DNA of 64,000 nucleotides from Alkalibacterium sp049389645 (GTDB lineage Bacteria; Bacillota; Bacilli; Lactobacillales; Carnobacteriaceae_A): NCBI RefSeq assembly GCF_049389645.1, contig NZ_CP186540.1, positions 1,240,001-1,304,000 of the forward strand, written 5' to 3'. The translations under genes were made by a program, and so were the position numbers. Positions 34,971 to 44,347 of the stretch are shown here, piece by piece (positions within the stretch are counted from its first letter, which is position 1; the number at the start of each line of letters is the position of its first letter). Under the pieces are notes generated by a model that was not told the DNA's origin, did not search any database, and saw only the letters and a program-made list of their open reading frames with translations.

Positions 34971-36041
34971 ATGATTGAACTGAAGAATGTGGACGTGACG
35001 TTTCAAGATGGGAAACAGACGGTGAAAGCCGTCCGGGATGTGTCATTAAAAATAGACAAGGGAGATATTTACGGGATCGTCGGCTATAGTGGTGCCGGTA
35101 AAAGTACACTGGTTAGAACGATAAATTTGTTGCAGCGCCCGACGTCAGGATCGGTAATAGTAGATGCACAAGAATTATCTACGTTACCTGCCAAGTCGCT
35201 ACGTACTGCACGAAAAAAAATAGGAATGATTTTTCAGCACTTCAACTTGATGCGGGCACGTACAGTAACTGGGAATGTCGCTTATCCCCTGAGAAAATCA
35301 GGTTTATCAAAAAAAGAAATCAACGATAAAGTGGATGACCTGCTGGAACTGGTCGGGTTGGCGGATAAGAAACATACCTATCCATCGCAGTTATCCGGAG
35401 GTCAGAAACAAAGAGTCGCGATTGCCAGAGCGTTGGCGAATGATCCGGAAGTCTTGCTATGTGATGAAGCAACGAGTGCTCTGGATCCTAAAACAACCTC
35501 TTCCATTCTGGAACTACTGAAACGACTCAATAAACAATTGTCGTTGACTATCGTGATCATTACACATGAAATGCAGGTCGTAAAAGAAATATGTAATAAG
35601 GTAGCAGTGATGGATGACGGGGAAGTGGTCGAGCAAGGGGATTTGGTTTCACTGTTCACTGCTCCTAAAGAAGCATTGACTCATGAGTTTATTGATACGG
35701 CGACCCACCTTGATCAAGCTTTGGAAAAGCTCAGGAAACACCCCACTCTGCTCGATCTAAGTGCAGACGATGTGCTCGCCAACATTACATATGTAGGAGC
35801 AAGTACGGGCACACCGCTCATAGCGAGTCTTTATGCACAGTTTGGAGTAACGACGAATATCTTATACGGAAATGTAGAGATCCTGCAGCAGACACCAGTG
35901 GGGAATTTGATTGTGGTCTTTTCTGGGGAGAAAAGGCAGCGGGAAAAAGCAGTCGCTTACCTTGAATCGAATAACATTGTAGTGAAACGGATCCAAAATG
36001 CACAGACGATTATACCAATTAAACAAGAAAAAATTAGTTAG
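34971..36041 (+). CDS. metN: D/L-methionine ABC transporter, ATP-binding protein
   Basis: 356 residues from ATG 34971 behind AGGGGG. Walker A is GYSGAGKST near 37-45 and the signature LSGGQKQR; the Walker B region is LLCDEATSALD. After the ATPase domain comes a C-terminal NIL domain (about 275-350), the methionine-binding inhibitory domain of MetN. It drives methionine import with MetI and MetQ. The two T-boxes with Met specifiers support the substrate. Confidence 0.94.
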   Translation: MIELKNVDVTFQDGKQTVKAVRDVSLKIDKGDIYGIVGYSGAGKSTLVRTINLLQRPTSGSVIVDAQELSTLPAKSLRTARKKIGMIFQHFNLMRARTVTGNVAYPLRKSGLSKKEINDKVDDLLELVGLADKKHTYPSQLSGGQKQRVAIARALANDPEVLLCDEATSALDPKTTSSILELLKRLNKQLSLTIVIITHEMQVVKEICNKVAVMDDGEVVEQGDLVSLFTAPKEALTHEFIDTATHLDQALEKLRKHPTLLDLSADDVLANITYVGASTGTPLIASLYAQFGVTTNILYGNVEILQQTPVGNLIVVFSGEKRQREKAVAYLESNNIVVKRIQNAQTIIPIKQEKIS

Positions 36042-36051
36042 GAGAATCGAC

Positions 36052-36732
36052 ATGATCAGCTGGTTTGAAACCTATTTTGAAAACGCACTGAGTATTCAAC
36101 CGGAAATACTGAACAGTATATGGGAAACCTTGTATATGCTCGGTATATCAGCGCTTATTTCGGGGGTTTTGGGTATTATATTGGGCATTATACTTGTAGT
36201 AACTGAAAGACGAGGTATCTTGGAAAATCAAAAGGTATACGATTTTCTGGAAAGAAGTGTGAATGCTTTCCGTTCGGTACCCTTTATCATTATGCTGACA
36301 TTGATTGCCCCGTTTACACGTTTTATAGTGGGTACATCGATCGGGACAACAGCAGCTATCGTTCCGCTTGTCATAGGGACGGTGCCGTTCTACTCCCGTC
36401 AGGTTCAAAATGCCTTGCTGGAGGTGGATAAAGGGGTCATTGAAGCGGCGGAAGCAATGGGATCATCACCTTTAGAAATTATTTTTCGAGTCTATCTGAA
36501 AGAAGGACTGTCCTCGATCATTCGAGTATCTTCTGTTACGATCATTAACTTGATCGGGCTGACTGCAATGGCTGGAGCGATCGGAGCAGGTGGCTTGGGG
36601 AACTTGGCTGTTGCGAGAGGGTACAATCGATTCCAGTCTGACGTGACGCTCGTTGCGACGATCGCCATCATGATCATCGTGTTGATGAGTCAGATGATAG
36701 GTAATTTTCTAGTAAGAAAAACGAGTCACTAA
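36052..36732 (+). CDS. metI: Methionine ABC transporter permease
   Basis: 226 residues, five membrane segments, with the EAA-loop motif EAAEAMGSSPLEIIFRVYL near residue 145. ATG 36052 follows AGGAGAATCG and lies 10 bases after metN. The LGIILVVTERRG segment and overall length match MetI. It forms the membrane pore of MetNIQ. Confidence 0.94.
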   Translation: MISWFETYFENALSIQPEILNSIWETLYMLGISALISGVLGIILGIILVVTERRGILENQKVYDFLERSVNAFRSVPFIIMLTLIAPFTRFIVGTSIGTTAAIVPLVIGTVPFYSRQVQNALLEVDKGVIEAAEAMGSSPLEIIFRVYLKEGLSSIIRVSSVTIINLIGLTAMAGAIGAGGLGNLAVARGYNRFQSDVTLVATIAIMIIVLMSQMIGNFLVRKTSH

Positions 36733-36760
36733 AAATAAAAACTAAAAGGGGAAATTAAAA

Positions 36761-37579
36761 ATGAAAAAGACATTAAAATGGATTACACGTTTAGGCTTAG
36801 GATTTTTACTATTATTATTAGTGGCATGTGATGCATCTGCTGGAAGTTCAGATACAGTGACGATCGGTGTAATAGGAGAAGATAATGACGTTTGGGATTT
36901 TGTTGCAGAAAAACTGGAAAGGGAAGAAGGCATAACAATTGAATTGGTCCGCTTTACAGATTATGCTCAACCAAACAATGCATTGGCTCAAGAAGAAATC
37001 GATTTGAATGCTTTTCAGCATAAACTATTCCTGGAATCCTTCAACGCAGACAGCGGAGCGACACTGGTACCCATTGGGGAAACGGTCATTTCACCTTTAG
37101 GGATCTATTCTGATACACTAGCTGATGTGAATGAATTGGAAGAAGACGCTACGGTAGCCATACCTAACGATGTAACCAATGGTGGACGTGCCTTATTACT
37201 GCTGCAGACGGCTGGACTGATTTCAGTTGATCCAGAGGCCGGAGTGACGCCAACTGTGAATGATATAACAAATAATCCATTAAACTTGGAAATTCAGGAG
37301 CTGGATGCTTCTCAAACAGCCAGAGCACTTCAGGATGTAGATATATCGATCATCAATTCAGGAATGGCAGTGGATGCGGGCTTTGTTCCTAACGAAGATT
37401 CAATCTTCCTAGAGCCGGTGAATGACCAGTCAGAACCATATATCAATATCATTGTATCCAGAGAAGAAGATGCGGATAATGACGTGTTCCAGAAAGTAGT
37501 AGAAGCTTACCAGTCTGAAGATACAAAAGAGGTTATCGCAGAAACATCTGAAGGGTCTTCGATACCAGCATGGGATTAA
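36761..37579 (+). CDS. metQ: Methionine-binding lipoprotein
   Basis: 272 residues. The lipobox LVAC places the lipidated cysteine at residue 23. The NlpA/MetQ family motifs are present: VELVRFTDYAQPNNAL (seen as ELVRFTDYAQPNNAL), DLNAFQHKLFLE and VAIPNDVTNGGRALLLLQ. It captures methionine outside the membrane for MetNI. Confidence 0.95.
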   Translation: MKKTLKWITRLGLGFLLLLLVACDASAGSSDTVTIGVIGEDNDVWDFVAEKLEREEGITIELVRFTDYAQPNNALAQEEIDLNAFQHKLFLESFNADSGATLVPIGETVISPLGIYSDTLADVNELEEDATVAIPNDVTNGGRALLLLQTAGLISVDPEAGVTPTVNDITNNPLNLEIQELDASQTARALQDVDISIINSGMAVDAGFVPNEDSIFLEPVNDQSEPYINIIVSREEDADNDVFQKVVEAYQSEDTKEVIAETSEGSSIPAWD

Positions 37580-37643
37580 TTAGAAAAATGATAAAATCAG
37601 TTTCCTGAAAAGTTTTGCGAAAATTATGAAAAGGGTGATCATT

Positions 37644-38834
37644 ATGACAACGACTTTAACCGATACATCTATCAAAGCACAGGTTCTTGAAGGTGCAGAA
37701 GAAGTCATTGCTTTAAGACGATACTTTCATCAGTACCCGGAAGCCAGTCTGAAGGAATATGAAACGATCAAGCGCATAAAAGAAGAATTAGTGAGATTAG
37801 ATATCCCCTTCGAATCTGTCGGTGAAACGGGTGCAATAGGCACGATAGAAGGACAGAGGGGATCTGGTAAAACAATTTTACTTCGGGCAGACATAGATGC
37901 ACTGGAATTAGAAGATGCGAAGAATAAACCGTACAAATCTAAAAACCCAGGTCTGCATCATGCCTGTGGACACGATGGACATACAGCTGCCTTGCTAGGA
38001 GCAGCTAAAATATTGAAGAGCCACGAAGATAAATTCTCAGGAACCATTAAGTTGGCCTTTCAGCAGGCAGAAGAAATTGGAGCCGGTGCACGCCAATTTG
38101 TTAAGGGTGGATTTGTTGAAGGGGTCGAGCAGGTATTCGGGCTCCACTTAGATTCAAGCGTCCCAGTAGGTAAAATCGTTTCGGTATCGGGCGCAACAAA
38201 TGCATCCTGTGACATATTTAAAATCAAGGTTCATGGAAAAAGCGCGCATGTCGCTCAACCTGATAAAGGAATCGATGCTTTACTGACTGCCGCAGCAATA
38301 ACAGTAGAACTCCAGAGCATCGTTGGTCGCGAAGTCAGCCCACTAGATAATGTGGTCGTCGCTATAGGGGTTCTGAATGCGGGAACTAGGTATAATATCG
38401 TAGCTAATCATGCATTTTTGGAAGGGACCGTACGAACATTTAGTCATGAAACGAGAAATCTGGTACTGAAGGCAGTGGAACGAGTGGCGAAGAGTGTTGC
38501 AGATTCACATAGAGCAACTATAGAATTTGAGAACTATGATGCAGCAGCGCCACTGATCAATGCAGAAGGTCCTGCAAATCGAGCTGCTCAAGTTGCTTCA
38601 TCTATCGTTGGAGCAGAAAATGTGATTTTGAATAAACCAAAAAGTATGGGAGCAGATGATTTTGCTGATTTCCTTGCAGAAGCACCTGGCGTATACGCCC
38701 GAGTAGGCACACGCGATTTAGGTGATCCAGATACATGGTATGGTCATCATCATGAGAAATTTGATATCGCTGAAAAAGGATTAGCTGTTGCGACAGAACT
38801 TCATATCCGTTATGCCTTAGACTATTTAAAATAA
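37644..38834 (+). CDS. M20 family amidohydrolase (N-acyl-amino-acid hydrolase type)
   Basis: 396 residues from ATG 37644 behind AAGGGTGA. Metal-binding HACGHDGHTA lies near residue 104 and the catalytic pair EE near 138; the dimerisation domain follows. Relatives remove acyl groups from N-acyl amino acids, hippurate or similar. It lies 64 bases after metQ with no terminator between, so it is likely co-expressed with methionine uptake. I infer that it releases methionine or another sulfur amino acid from an N-acyl or peptide form. A shared terminator follows. Confidence 0.88.
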   Translation: MTTTLTDTSIKAQVLEGAEEVIALRRYFHQYPEASLKEYETIKRIKEELVRLDIPFESVGETGAIGTIEGQRGSGKTILLRADIDALELEDAKNKPYKSKNPGLHHACGHDGHTAALLGAAKILKSHEDKFSGTIKLAFQQAEEIGAGARQFVKGGFVEGVEQVFGLHLDSSVPVGKIVSVSGATNASCDIFKIKVHGKSAHVAQPDKGIDALLTAAAITVELQSIVGREVSPLDNVVVAIGVLNAGTRYNIVANHAFLEGTVRTFSHETRNLVLKAVERVAKSVADSHRATIEFENYDAAAPLINAEGPANRAAQVASSIVGAENVILNKPKSMGADDFADFLAEAPGVYARVGTRDLGDPDTWYGHHHEKFDIAEKGLAVATELHIRYALDYLK

Positions 38835-38843
38835 AGACAAACA

Positions 38844-38886
38844 AAAAAGGAGACACCGTGAATATCAATCACGGTGTCTCCTTTTT
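38844..38886. terminator. Bidirectional terminator between the met and opuA units
   Basis: A perfect 17-base inverted repeat (38844-38860 with 38870-38886) with T runs on both strands. Confidence 0.94.
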
Positions 38887-38923
38887 AAGTTCATTGTCTC
38901 AAATAGTCTTTAAATTAAGGCTA

Positions 38924-39817
38924 TTATTCGCCAATGCCTTCTGTCCATTCAGAAACAGTATCTTCATTCTCTTCGATCCAGTTACGTGCAGCTTCTTCAG
39001 GAGTTGAGCCTTCTTGGATTTCTAGCATGACGCCTTCCATGTCAGCTGTTTCCCAAAAGAAGTTATCAAGTATTTGATTAGCTTCTGGTAAGTCATCTTC
39101 AAAGCCTACACGAGTGAAGGTGTCGATTGTTTCTGCATCACCGAATATTCCTTGAGGATCTTCAAGATATTTTAAATCGTATGACTCGAATTTCCAGTGA
39201 GGAGACCAGCCGGTAACGATAATATCTTCTTCTTTTTCATAAGCGTCTGCCAATTGAGTCATCATCGCACCAGAAGATGATGTCTGAACATTCCAGTCTG
39301 CTAAGTTATCGTAGTCTGCTAAAGCTTGTTCTGCATTAGCAACAACGCCTGCGCCGGCTTCGATACCAGTAATGGTTTGACCAGCTTCATCTGTTAAATC
39401 AGCGATTGAATCTACATCCATATATGCAGGAACAACTAAACCAACAGCAGCACCTTCCAAGTTAGGTCCTAGATGGACTAAATCGTCTGAATATTGTTCA
39501 AGTTGAGGTGCATGTGTATTCGGTAACCAAGCAGAGACCATTGCGTCAGCTTCTCCATTAGAGACAGCTTCCCACATAATAGCGTTATCTAATTGTGTTA
39601 ATTTAACATCGTAACCGACATCTTCCAATACTTGTCCAAGTACGTTTGTAGAAGCAATTTCTGAGTCCCAAGCGACATAAGCCAGATTGATTTCGCCTTC
39701 GAGTGATCCTTCAGTTGCTTCGTCGCCAGTTGTGTCTGCTCCGTCTTCACACGCCGCTAAAAATAGTGCTGAAGCAGATGCTGCCGTTAAACCTAATTTT
39801 TTCCAAGTAATGTTCAA
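38924..39817 (-). CDS. opuAC: Glycine betaine-binding lipoprotein
   Basis: 297 residues with a lipobox ending at Cys23 (LAAC). The mature part has the OpuAC/ProX pattern: INLAYVAWDSEIASTNVLG, the tryptophan-bearing AMVSAWLPNTHAP and TGWSPHWKFE, which form the aromatic box for quaternary ammonium ligands. Unusually acidic, as expected for a secreted protein of a halotolerant organism. Last gene of opuAA-opuAB-opuAC. Confidence 0.93.
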   Translation of the reverse strand: MNITWKKLGLTAASASALFLAACEDGADTTGDEATEGSLEGEINLAYVAWDSEIASTNVLGQVLEDVGYDVKLTQLDNAIMWEAVSNGEADAMVSAWLPNTHAPQLEQYSDDLVHLGPNLEGAAVGLVVPAYMDVDSIADLTDEAGQTITGIEAGAGVVANAEQALADYDNLADWNVQTSSSGAMMTQLADAYEKEEDIIVTGWSPHWKFESYDLKYLEDPQGIFGDAETIDTFTRVGFEDDLPEANQILDNFFWETADMEGVMLEIQEGSTPEEAARNWIEENEDTVSEWTEGIGE

Positions 39818-39867
39818 AATAAAAACTCCTTTTAATTTTGTATATCTATTGAAGACTAAGCTAATTC

Positions 39868-40716
39868 TTAGTCTCTGTTAAATCCTTGCATCGTTCTGTC
39901 TAAAATAATTGCCAAGACAACTAAAGCGAAACCGGCGACAAATCCAGGTCCAACTTGAGCACGTTGTAAGGCGTTGATGACACGTTCACCTAAACCAGGT
40001 GCACCGATCATTGAAGCAATAACAACCATTGATAAGGCAAGTAAGATAGTCTGGTTAATACCAGCCATGATCGTTGCCTTAGCCAGCGGTAATTCCACTT
40101 TAAATAATTGTTGTGATCCTGTGCTACCAAATGACTGGGCAGCTTCAACCATTTCATCAGTTACTTGCCTAATTCCCAGGTTAGTAAATCGAACCGTCGG
40201 TGGTAAAGCGAAGATAACAGCAGAGAACACACCTGGAACCATACCGATTCCAAAGAATGCGACAGCTGGTATCAAGTAAACAAATGCCGGCATGGTCTGC
40301 ATAAAGTCTAAGATGGGTGTGATAAGCACATTTGCCCATTCGCTCTTAGCCATCAGTATACCAACGGGTACCCCAATAATAATAGAGAGCAAGCTTGCGA
40401 CAACAACCAGTGTGATGGTGTACATCAATGGTTCCCATAATCCCTGATTATAAATATAAATCAGGCCCAACAAGGTAAATACCGGCAACCCTATTTTTTT
40501 ACCAGTAGCGAAAAAGGCTAAGGCAGTAAGCAATAGGATGAATAAGACTGGTGGAACAACGAGTAATAAATCTGTTACTGTGTCCATTGTCCAGTTACCT
40601 GCATCACGTAAGGCATCAAAAAGCCACGAGAAATTGTCCGTTAACCAGGATATAAAATTAGCCATCCATTCGGAAACAGGAATTTGAGGTATGATATCTA
40701 AAATACTATTCTCCAT
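39868..40716 (-). CDS. opuAB: Glycine betaine ABC transporter permease
   Basis: 282 residues with about seven to eight membrane segments. LDFMQTMPAFVYLIPAVAFFG and the EAA loop VEAAQSFGSTGSQQLF are characteristic of OpuAB/ProW. It overlaps opuAA by 11 bases. Confidence 0.94.
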   Translation of the reverse strand: MENSILDIIPQIPVSEWMANFISWLTDNFSWLFDALRDAGNWTMDTVTDLLLVVPPVLFILLLTALAFFATGKKIGLPVFTLLGLIYIYNQGLWEPLMYTITLVVVASLLSIIIGVPVGILMAKSEWANVLITPILDFMQTMPAFVYLIPAVAFFGIGMVPGVFSAVIFALPPTVRFTNLGIRQVTDEMVEAAQSFGSTGSQQLFKVELPLAKATIMAGINQTILLALSMVVIASMIGAPGLGERVINALQRAQVGPGFVAGFALVVLAIILDRTMQGFNRD

Positions 40717-41914
40717 TATTTGAATCCTCCTCTTTTTCCCTAGCTAAGGCACCAATGACTAAACTACGGATAACGATACCTTCTAATTTATTGTTTTCAT
40801 CAACCACTGCAACAGGTGTGTCAGAGCCATGAATGATATCGTACAAGTCATAAATCAAGGTGTCTTTAGAAACTTTAGGAATATCTGTTCGTATAATACT
40901 ATCAAGGCTACGTATGTTAGATTTAACAGCCTCTAACACGTCTGTATCTGTAACATAACCTTTTAATTGCTGTTGTTTATCAATAATGAGCATGCTTGAT
41001 AAGCCAGCTGTCTTCATTTCCTGTGCAGCCACACGTGGACCTGCTTTGCTCGATCGCAATGTTTGAGGACGGATCATAATATTTTCAGCCGTTAAGACTT
41101 TAGAACGATCGACATCTTCAACGAAACGCTCGACATATTCATTGGCCGGGTTTGTAAGAATTTCTTCTCCGGTACCCACTTGAACCACTTCGCCATCTTT
41201 CATAATAGCGATACGGTCACCAATACGTAATGACTCGTTCAAGTCATGGGTGATAAAGATGATTGTTTTTTGCATTTTTTCCTGCATTTCCAGTAATTCA
41301 TCTTGCATGTCGCGTCGAATAAGTGGATCCAGTGCAGAGAACGCTTCGTCCATGAGTAAGATCTCAGGATCATTTGCTAACGCACGAGCTAATCCCACAC
41401 GCTGCTGCATCCCACCAGATAATTGATTTGGACGTTGATCCTTATATGGAAGAAGTCCGGCATTATCAAGTGCTTTCTCAGCTTTTTTCTGACGCGTTTC
41501 CTTGTCTATGCCTTGTACCTCTAAGCCGTATTCTGTGTTTTCCAGAATAGTGCGGTGAGGGAATAGGCCGAAGTTCTGAAACACCATCGATACTTTTTCA
41601 CGACGAACCTTACGCAGTTCATCTTTATTCATTTTTGAAACATCTTCACCGTCAATCAATATGCTTCCTTCGGTTGGTTCAATCAAACGGTTAAGCATAC
41701 GCACTAATGTTGATTTACCACTACCGGAAAGTCCCATAATAACGAATATTTCGCCTTCTTCTACTTTGAAACTAGCTCGGTTGACACCAACTGTGGCTCC
41801 GGTCTTCTTAAGAATGTCATCTTTTGATGAGCCGCTCTTAACTAGTTCTAAAGCTTGTTTTTCTTTTTTGCCAAAGATTTTGACCAAATTTTGAATTTCG
41901 ACTTTAGTTGTCAA
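40706..41914 (-). CDS. opuAA: Glycine betaine ABC transporter ATP-binding protein with CBS domains
   Basis: 402 residues. Walker A GLSGSGKST near 59-67, signature LSGGMQQR and Walker B LLMDEAFSALD are present. Two C-terminal CBS domains (about 275-395) act as the ionic-strength sensor in OpuA. It gives ATP-driven uptake of betaine under osmotic stress. AAGGAGG lies before the start. First gene of the leftward operon. Confidence 0.95.
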   Translation of the reverse strand: MTTKVEIQNLVKIFGKKEKQALELVKSGSSKDDILKKTGATVGVNRASFKVEEGEIFVIMGLSGSGKSTLVRMLNRLIEPTEGSILIDGEDVSKMNKDELRKVRREKVSMVFQNFGLFPHRTILENTEYGLEVQGIDKETRQKKAEKALDNAGLLPYKDQRPNQLSGGMQQRVGLARALANDPEILLMDEAFSALDPLIRRDMQDELLEMQEKMQKTIIFITHDLNESLRIGDRIAIMKDGEVVQVGTGEEILTNPANEYVERFVEDVDRSKVLTAENIMIRPQTLRSSKAGPRVAAQEMKTAGLSSMLIIDKQQQLKGYVTDTDVLEAVKSNIRSLDSIIRTDIPKVSKDTLIYDLYDIIHGSDTPVAVVDENNKLEGIVIRSLVIGALAREKEEDSNNGE

Positions 41915-41986
41915 AGATTTTCAGCCTCCTTAAATGTATTTTATATTCAATATTGACCTTATAATTTCAACGCTGGGCAACAGTTT

Positions 41987-41999
41987 AACGTGAAACGTT
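41987..41999. promoter_or_regulatory. Short palindrome in the opuA promoter region
   Basis: AACGTGAAACGTT, with AACGT/ACGTT arms, lies 73 bases upstream of opuAA. A candidate operator for osmotic control; not matched to a named regulator. Confidence 0.35.
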
Positions 42000-42055
42000 G
42001 AAAAACAAGTGTTATTAACGTCTGTTACACAACTATAATTATACCAAGCGATAGA

Positions 42056-42086
42056 AGTATAGTAAAACAATCAAACCTACTGTCAA
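42056..42086 (-). promoter_or_regulatory. Putative opuA promoter with long spacer
   Basis: Leftwards: TTGACA (42086-42081), a 19-base spacer and TATACT (42061-42056). The long spacer is common in osmotically controlled promoters. Confidence 0.45.
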
Positions 42087-42272
42087 GGTTTTTAATAGGG
42101 TGTTATCGTTTACGTAGCCTTTCAAAGCAGCTTTCTAAGAATTTGATTAGAAATTACAAATAAGTGACAAATTGATATAAATCGTAATATTCTTTGTGAA
42201 AATAAGCGTCTTATAAGAGTGTGAAACTTGCAGTTATGCGTTTTTTGATGTGAAAAAAAGGGGTTTTTAATG

Positions 42273-42306
42273 TTGCGGCATCGTTTATGCATAAACGATG
42301 CCGCAA
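42273..42306. repeat. Perfect 34-bp palindrome
   Basis: The arms run TTGCGGCATCGTTTATG and its exact complement, with no loop. It lies in the 640-base gap between opuA and tag and has no adjacent T run on the plus strand. Otherwise the gap 42087-42560 holds nothing I can name. Confidence 0.85.
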
Positions 42307-42560
42307 ATTTATGCAACTCTAAACATTATGAGTGTTTTTTTAATCTTTGTTTGCTTTTCAAGTTCTATCCATAATCCTAAAACCATAAAACCAAATGGAT
42401 TCTTAACGCGTTTCACGAGTATACAAGTAGTACTTGAACGTAATGAGGATCTCTTGTCTAATGTTTTGCGGTTAGGCAGGAGATTAATTGTTCCAAAGTC
42501 TTCCTGATAGGTATTTACATAGAGTTTTAATACAATGGATTAAAAGAAGGGGAATAGAAA

Positions 42561-43142
42561 ATGAAAAAAAGGTGCGGTTGGGTGACCGAAGATGCCGTTT
42601 ATATTCATTATCATGATAAAGAATGGGGACGACCGCTTTATGATGATCAGAAACTGTTTGAACTGTTATGTTTAGAAGGTGCCCAGGCCGGTTTGAGTTG
42701 GCTAACGGTATTGAAAAAAAGAGACGGCTACCGAGAAGCGTTTGATCAGTTCAACCCTGAGCTCATTAGCCAGTATAGCGAAGATAAAATTCAGACTTTG
42801 TTGAAGAACGAAAAGATCATTCGAAATAAACTGAAAGTAAGGTCGGTAGTGACAAATGCACAGGCTTTTTTAAAAATAGTAGAAGGTGATCAGTCGTTTT
42901 CTGATTACTTGTGGGAATTTGTAGAGGGCGAACCTATTCAAAATAGTTGGGATAGTATAGAAGATATTCCGTCTCAGACAGAAAGAAGTCAATTCATGAG
43001 TAAACAGCTCAAAAAAGCTGGCTTTAAATTTGTTGGTCCAACGATATGTTATGCATTCATGCAGTCCAGCGGGATGGTCAATGACCACGTCACTGAATGT
43101 TTTTGCTACCAGGAAATCAAAAATGAGGAGGGAACGCAATGA
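42561..43142 (+). CDS. tag: DNA-3-methyladenine glycosylase I
   Basis: 193 residues. It removes 3-methyladenine from DNA. The family opening CGWVTEDAVYIHYHDKEWG has zinc ligands Cys5 and His18; the C-terminal NDHVTECFCY supplies the others. FELLCLEGAQAGLSW is the helix-hairpin-helix core. It overlaps the following gene by 4 bases. RBS AAGGGG. Confidence 0.96.
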   Translation: MKKRCGWVTEDAVYIHYHDKEWGRPLYDDQKLFELLCLEGAQAGLSWLTVLKKRDGYREAFDQFNPELISQYSEDKIQTLLKNEKIIRNKLKVRSVVTNAQAFLKIVEGDQSFSDYLWEFVEGEPIQNSWDSIEDIPSQTERSQFMSKQLKKAGFKFVGPTICYAFMQSSGMVNDHVTECFCYQEIKNEEGTQ

Positions 43143-43579
43143 ATCGTCTGAATTTAGTTTGCATAGGGGTAAAAGATATGTCTCGGGCTTTAGCTTTTTA
43201 CAAAGGAATTGGTTTTCAAACACCTGAAACAAGTGAAAGTCCACCAATCGTCTTCTTTGATAATGAAGGAAGCAAGTTGGAACTGTATCCCATATCGGAG
43301 TTGCAAACAGATATCGATCCAGACGATCCGCCAGCGCTTTCCGTTGGAGAATTTTCCGGTATCACATTTGCCTGCAATATGAAAACTAAAGAAGACGTTG
43401 ATGCCACAATGAAATTAGTAGAAGCGGCAGGGGGAGAAGTAGTCAAGTCGCCTCAAACGGTATTCTGGGGCTGCTATAGCGGCTATTTCAGAGATTTAGA
43501 CGGCTACTACTGGGAACTTGCTTATTCAGATGATTGGAAATTTGATGATCGGAACATGTTGATTATCGAAACCGAATAA
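43139..43579 (+). CDS. VOC (glyoxalase-like) family protein
   Basis: 146 residues with two beta-alpha-beta-beta-beta units: LNLVCIGVKDMSRALAFYKGIGF at the start and GCYSGYFRDLDGYYWELAY near the end, with Glu in the metal-ligand position. VOC proteins include glyoxalases, dioxygenases and drug-binding proteins; the substrate here cannot be told. Translationally coupled to tag. Confidence 0.9.
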   Translation: MNRLNLVCIGVKDMSRALAFYKGIGFQTPETSESPPIVFFDNEGSKLELYPISELQTDIDPDDPPALSVGEFSGITFACNMKTKEDVDATMKLVEAAGGEVVKSPQTVFWGCYSGYFRDLDGYYWELAYSDDWKFDDRNMLIIETE

Positions 43580-43616
43580 AAAGAACCCTTCAAGCTCAAG
43601 CTTGAAGGGTTCTTTT
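43579..43616. terminator. Bidirectional terminator between VOC gene and glnQ-like gene
   Basis: A perfect 17-base stem (43579-43595 with 43600-43616), loop TCAA, and T/A runs on both flanks. Confidence 0.94.
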
Positions 43617-43618
43617 GT

Positions 43619-44347
43619 TTATAAGATTTTATCTAAGAAGTTTTTGGTTCGTTCCTGTTGAGGATGATTGAAAAGTTGAGAAGGGGGTCCGATTTCCACG
43701 ATATGGCCGTCATCCATAAAGACAACACGGTCAGCAACTTCCCTGGCGAATCCCATTTCGTGTGTAACGACAACCATGGTCATGCCTTGACTCGCTAATT
43801 TCTGCATGACTTCTAGGACATCACCTACCATTTCCGGGTCTAACGCACTTGTGGGTTCATCAAACAACATAATATCCGGATCCATAGCTAGTGCGCGCGC
43901 AATCGCTGCACGTTGTTTTTGTCCACCAGATAACGAATTAGGGTAAGCATCTGCCTTGTCTGACATGCCAACGCTTTCCAGCAATGACATGCCGAGTTCT
44001 CTACCTTCTTTTTTTGACAGGTTTCTTAACTCTTTGGGTGCCAGTAGAATGTTTTCCATAACTGTAAGATGTGGAAACAAGTTGAATTCTTGAAAGACCA
44101 TACCGATGTTCTCTCTTATTTTATTGATATTTTGCTTGGCATCAGTCAAATCATGATCATCCACGATGACCTTCCCGTCATTGACATCTTCCAGTAAATT
44201 CATACACCTTAAATAGGTGCTTTTCCCGGATCCGGAAGGGCCAATGATAACGACGACTTCTCCTTCCTGGACTTCCAGGTCTAATCCTTTCAACACTTCA
44301 AGATCTCCGAAACTTTTATGCAGATTTTCTGTTTTTAATTTAGTCAT
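43619..44347 (-). CDS. glnQ: Polar amino acid ABC transporter ATP-binding protein
   Basis: 242 residues. GPSGSGKST Walker A near 36-44, LSGGQKQR signature, LFDEPTSALDPE Walker B and THEMGFAREVADRV are typical of GlnQ/HisP-type ATPases. It overlaps the fused binding-protein/permease gene by 8 bases. The pair resembles the glutamine transporter GlnPQ of lactococci. Confidence 0.92.
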   Translation of the reverse strand: MTKLKTENLHKSFGDLEVLKGLDLEVQEGEVVVIIGPSGSGKSTYLRCMNLLEDVNDGKVIVDDHDLTDAKQNINKIRENIGMVFQEFNLFPHLTVMENILLAPKELRNLSKKEGRELGMSLLESVGMSDKADAYPNSLSGGQKQRAAIARALAMDPDIMLFDEPTSALDPEMVGDVLEVMQKLASQGMTMVVVTHEMGFAREVADRVVFMDDGHIVEIGPPSQLFNHPQQERTKNFLDKIL

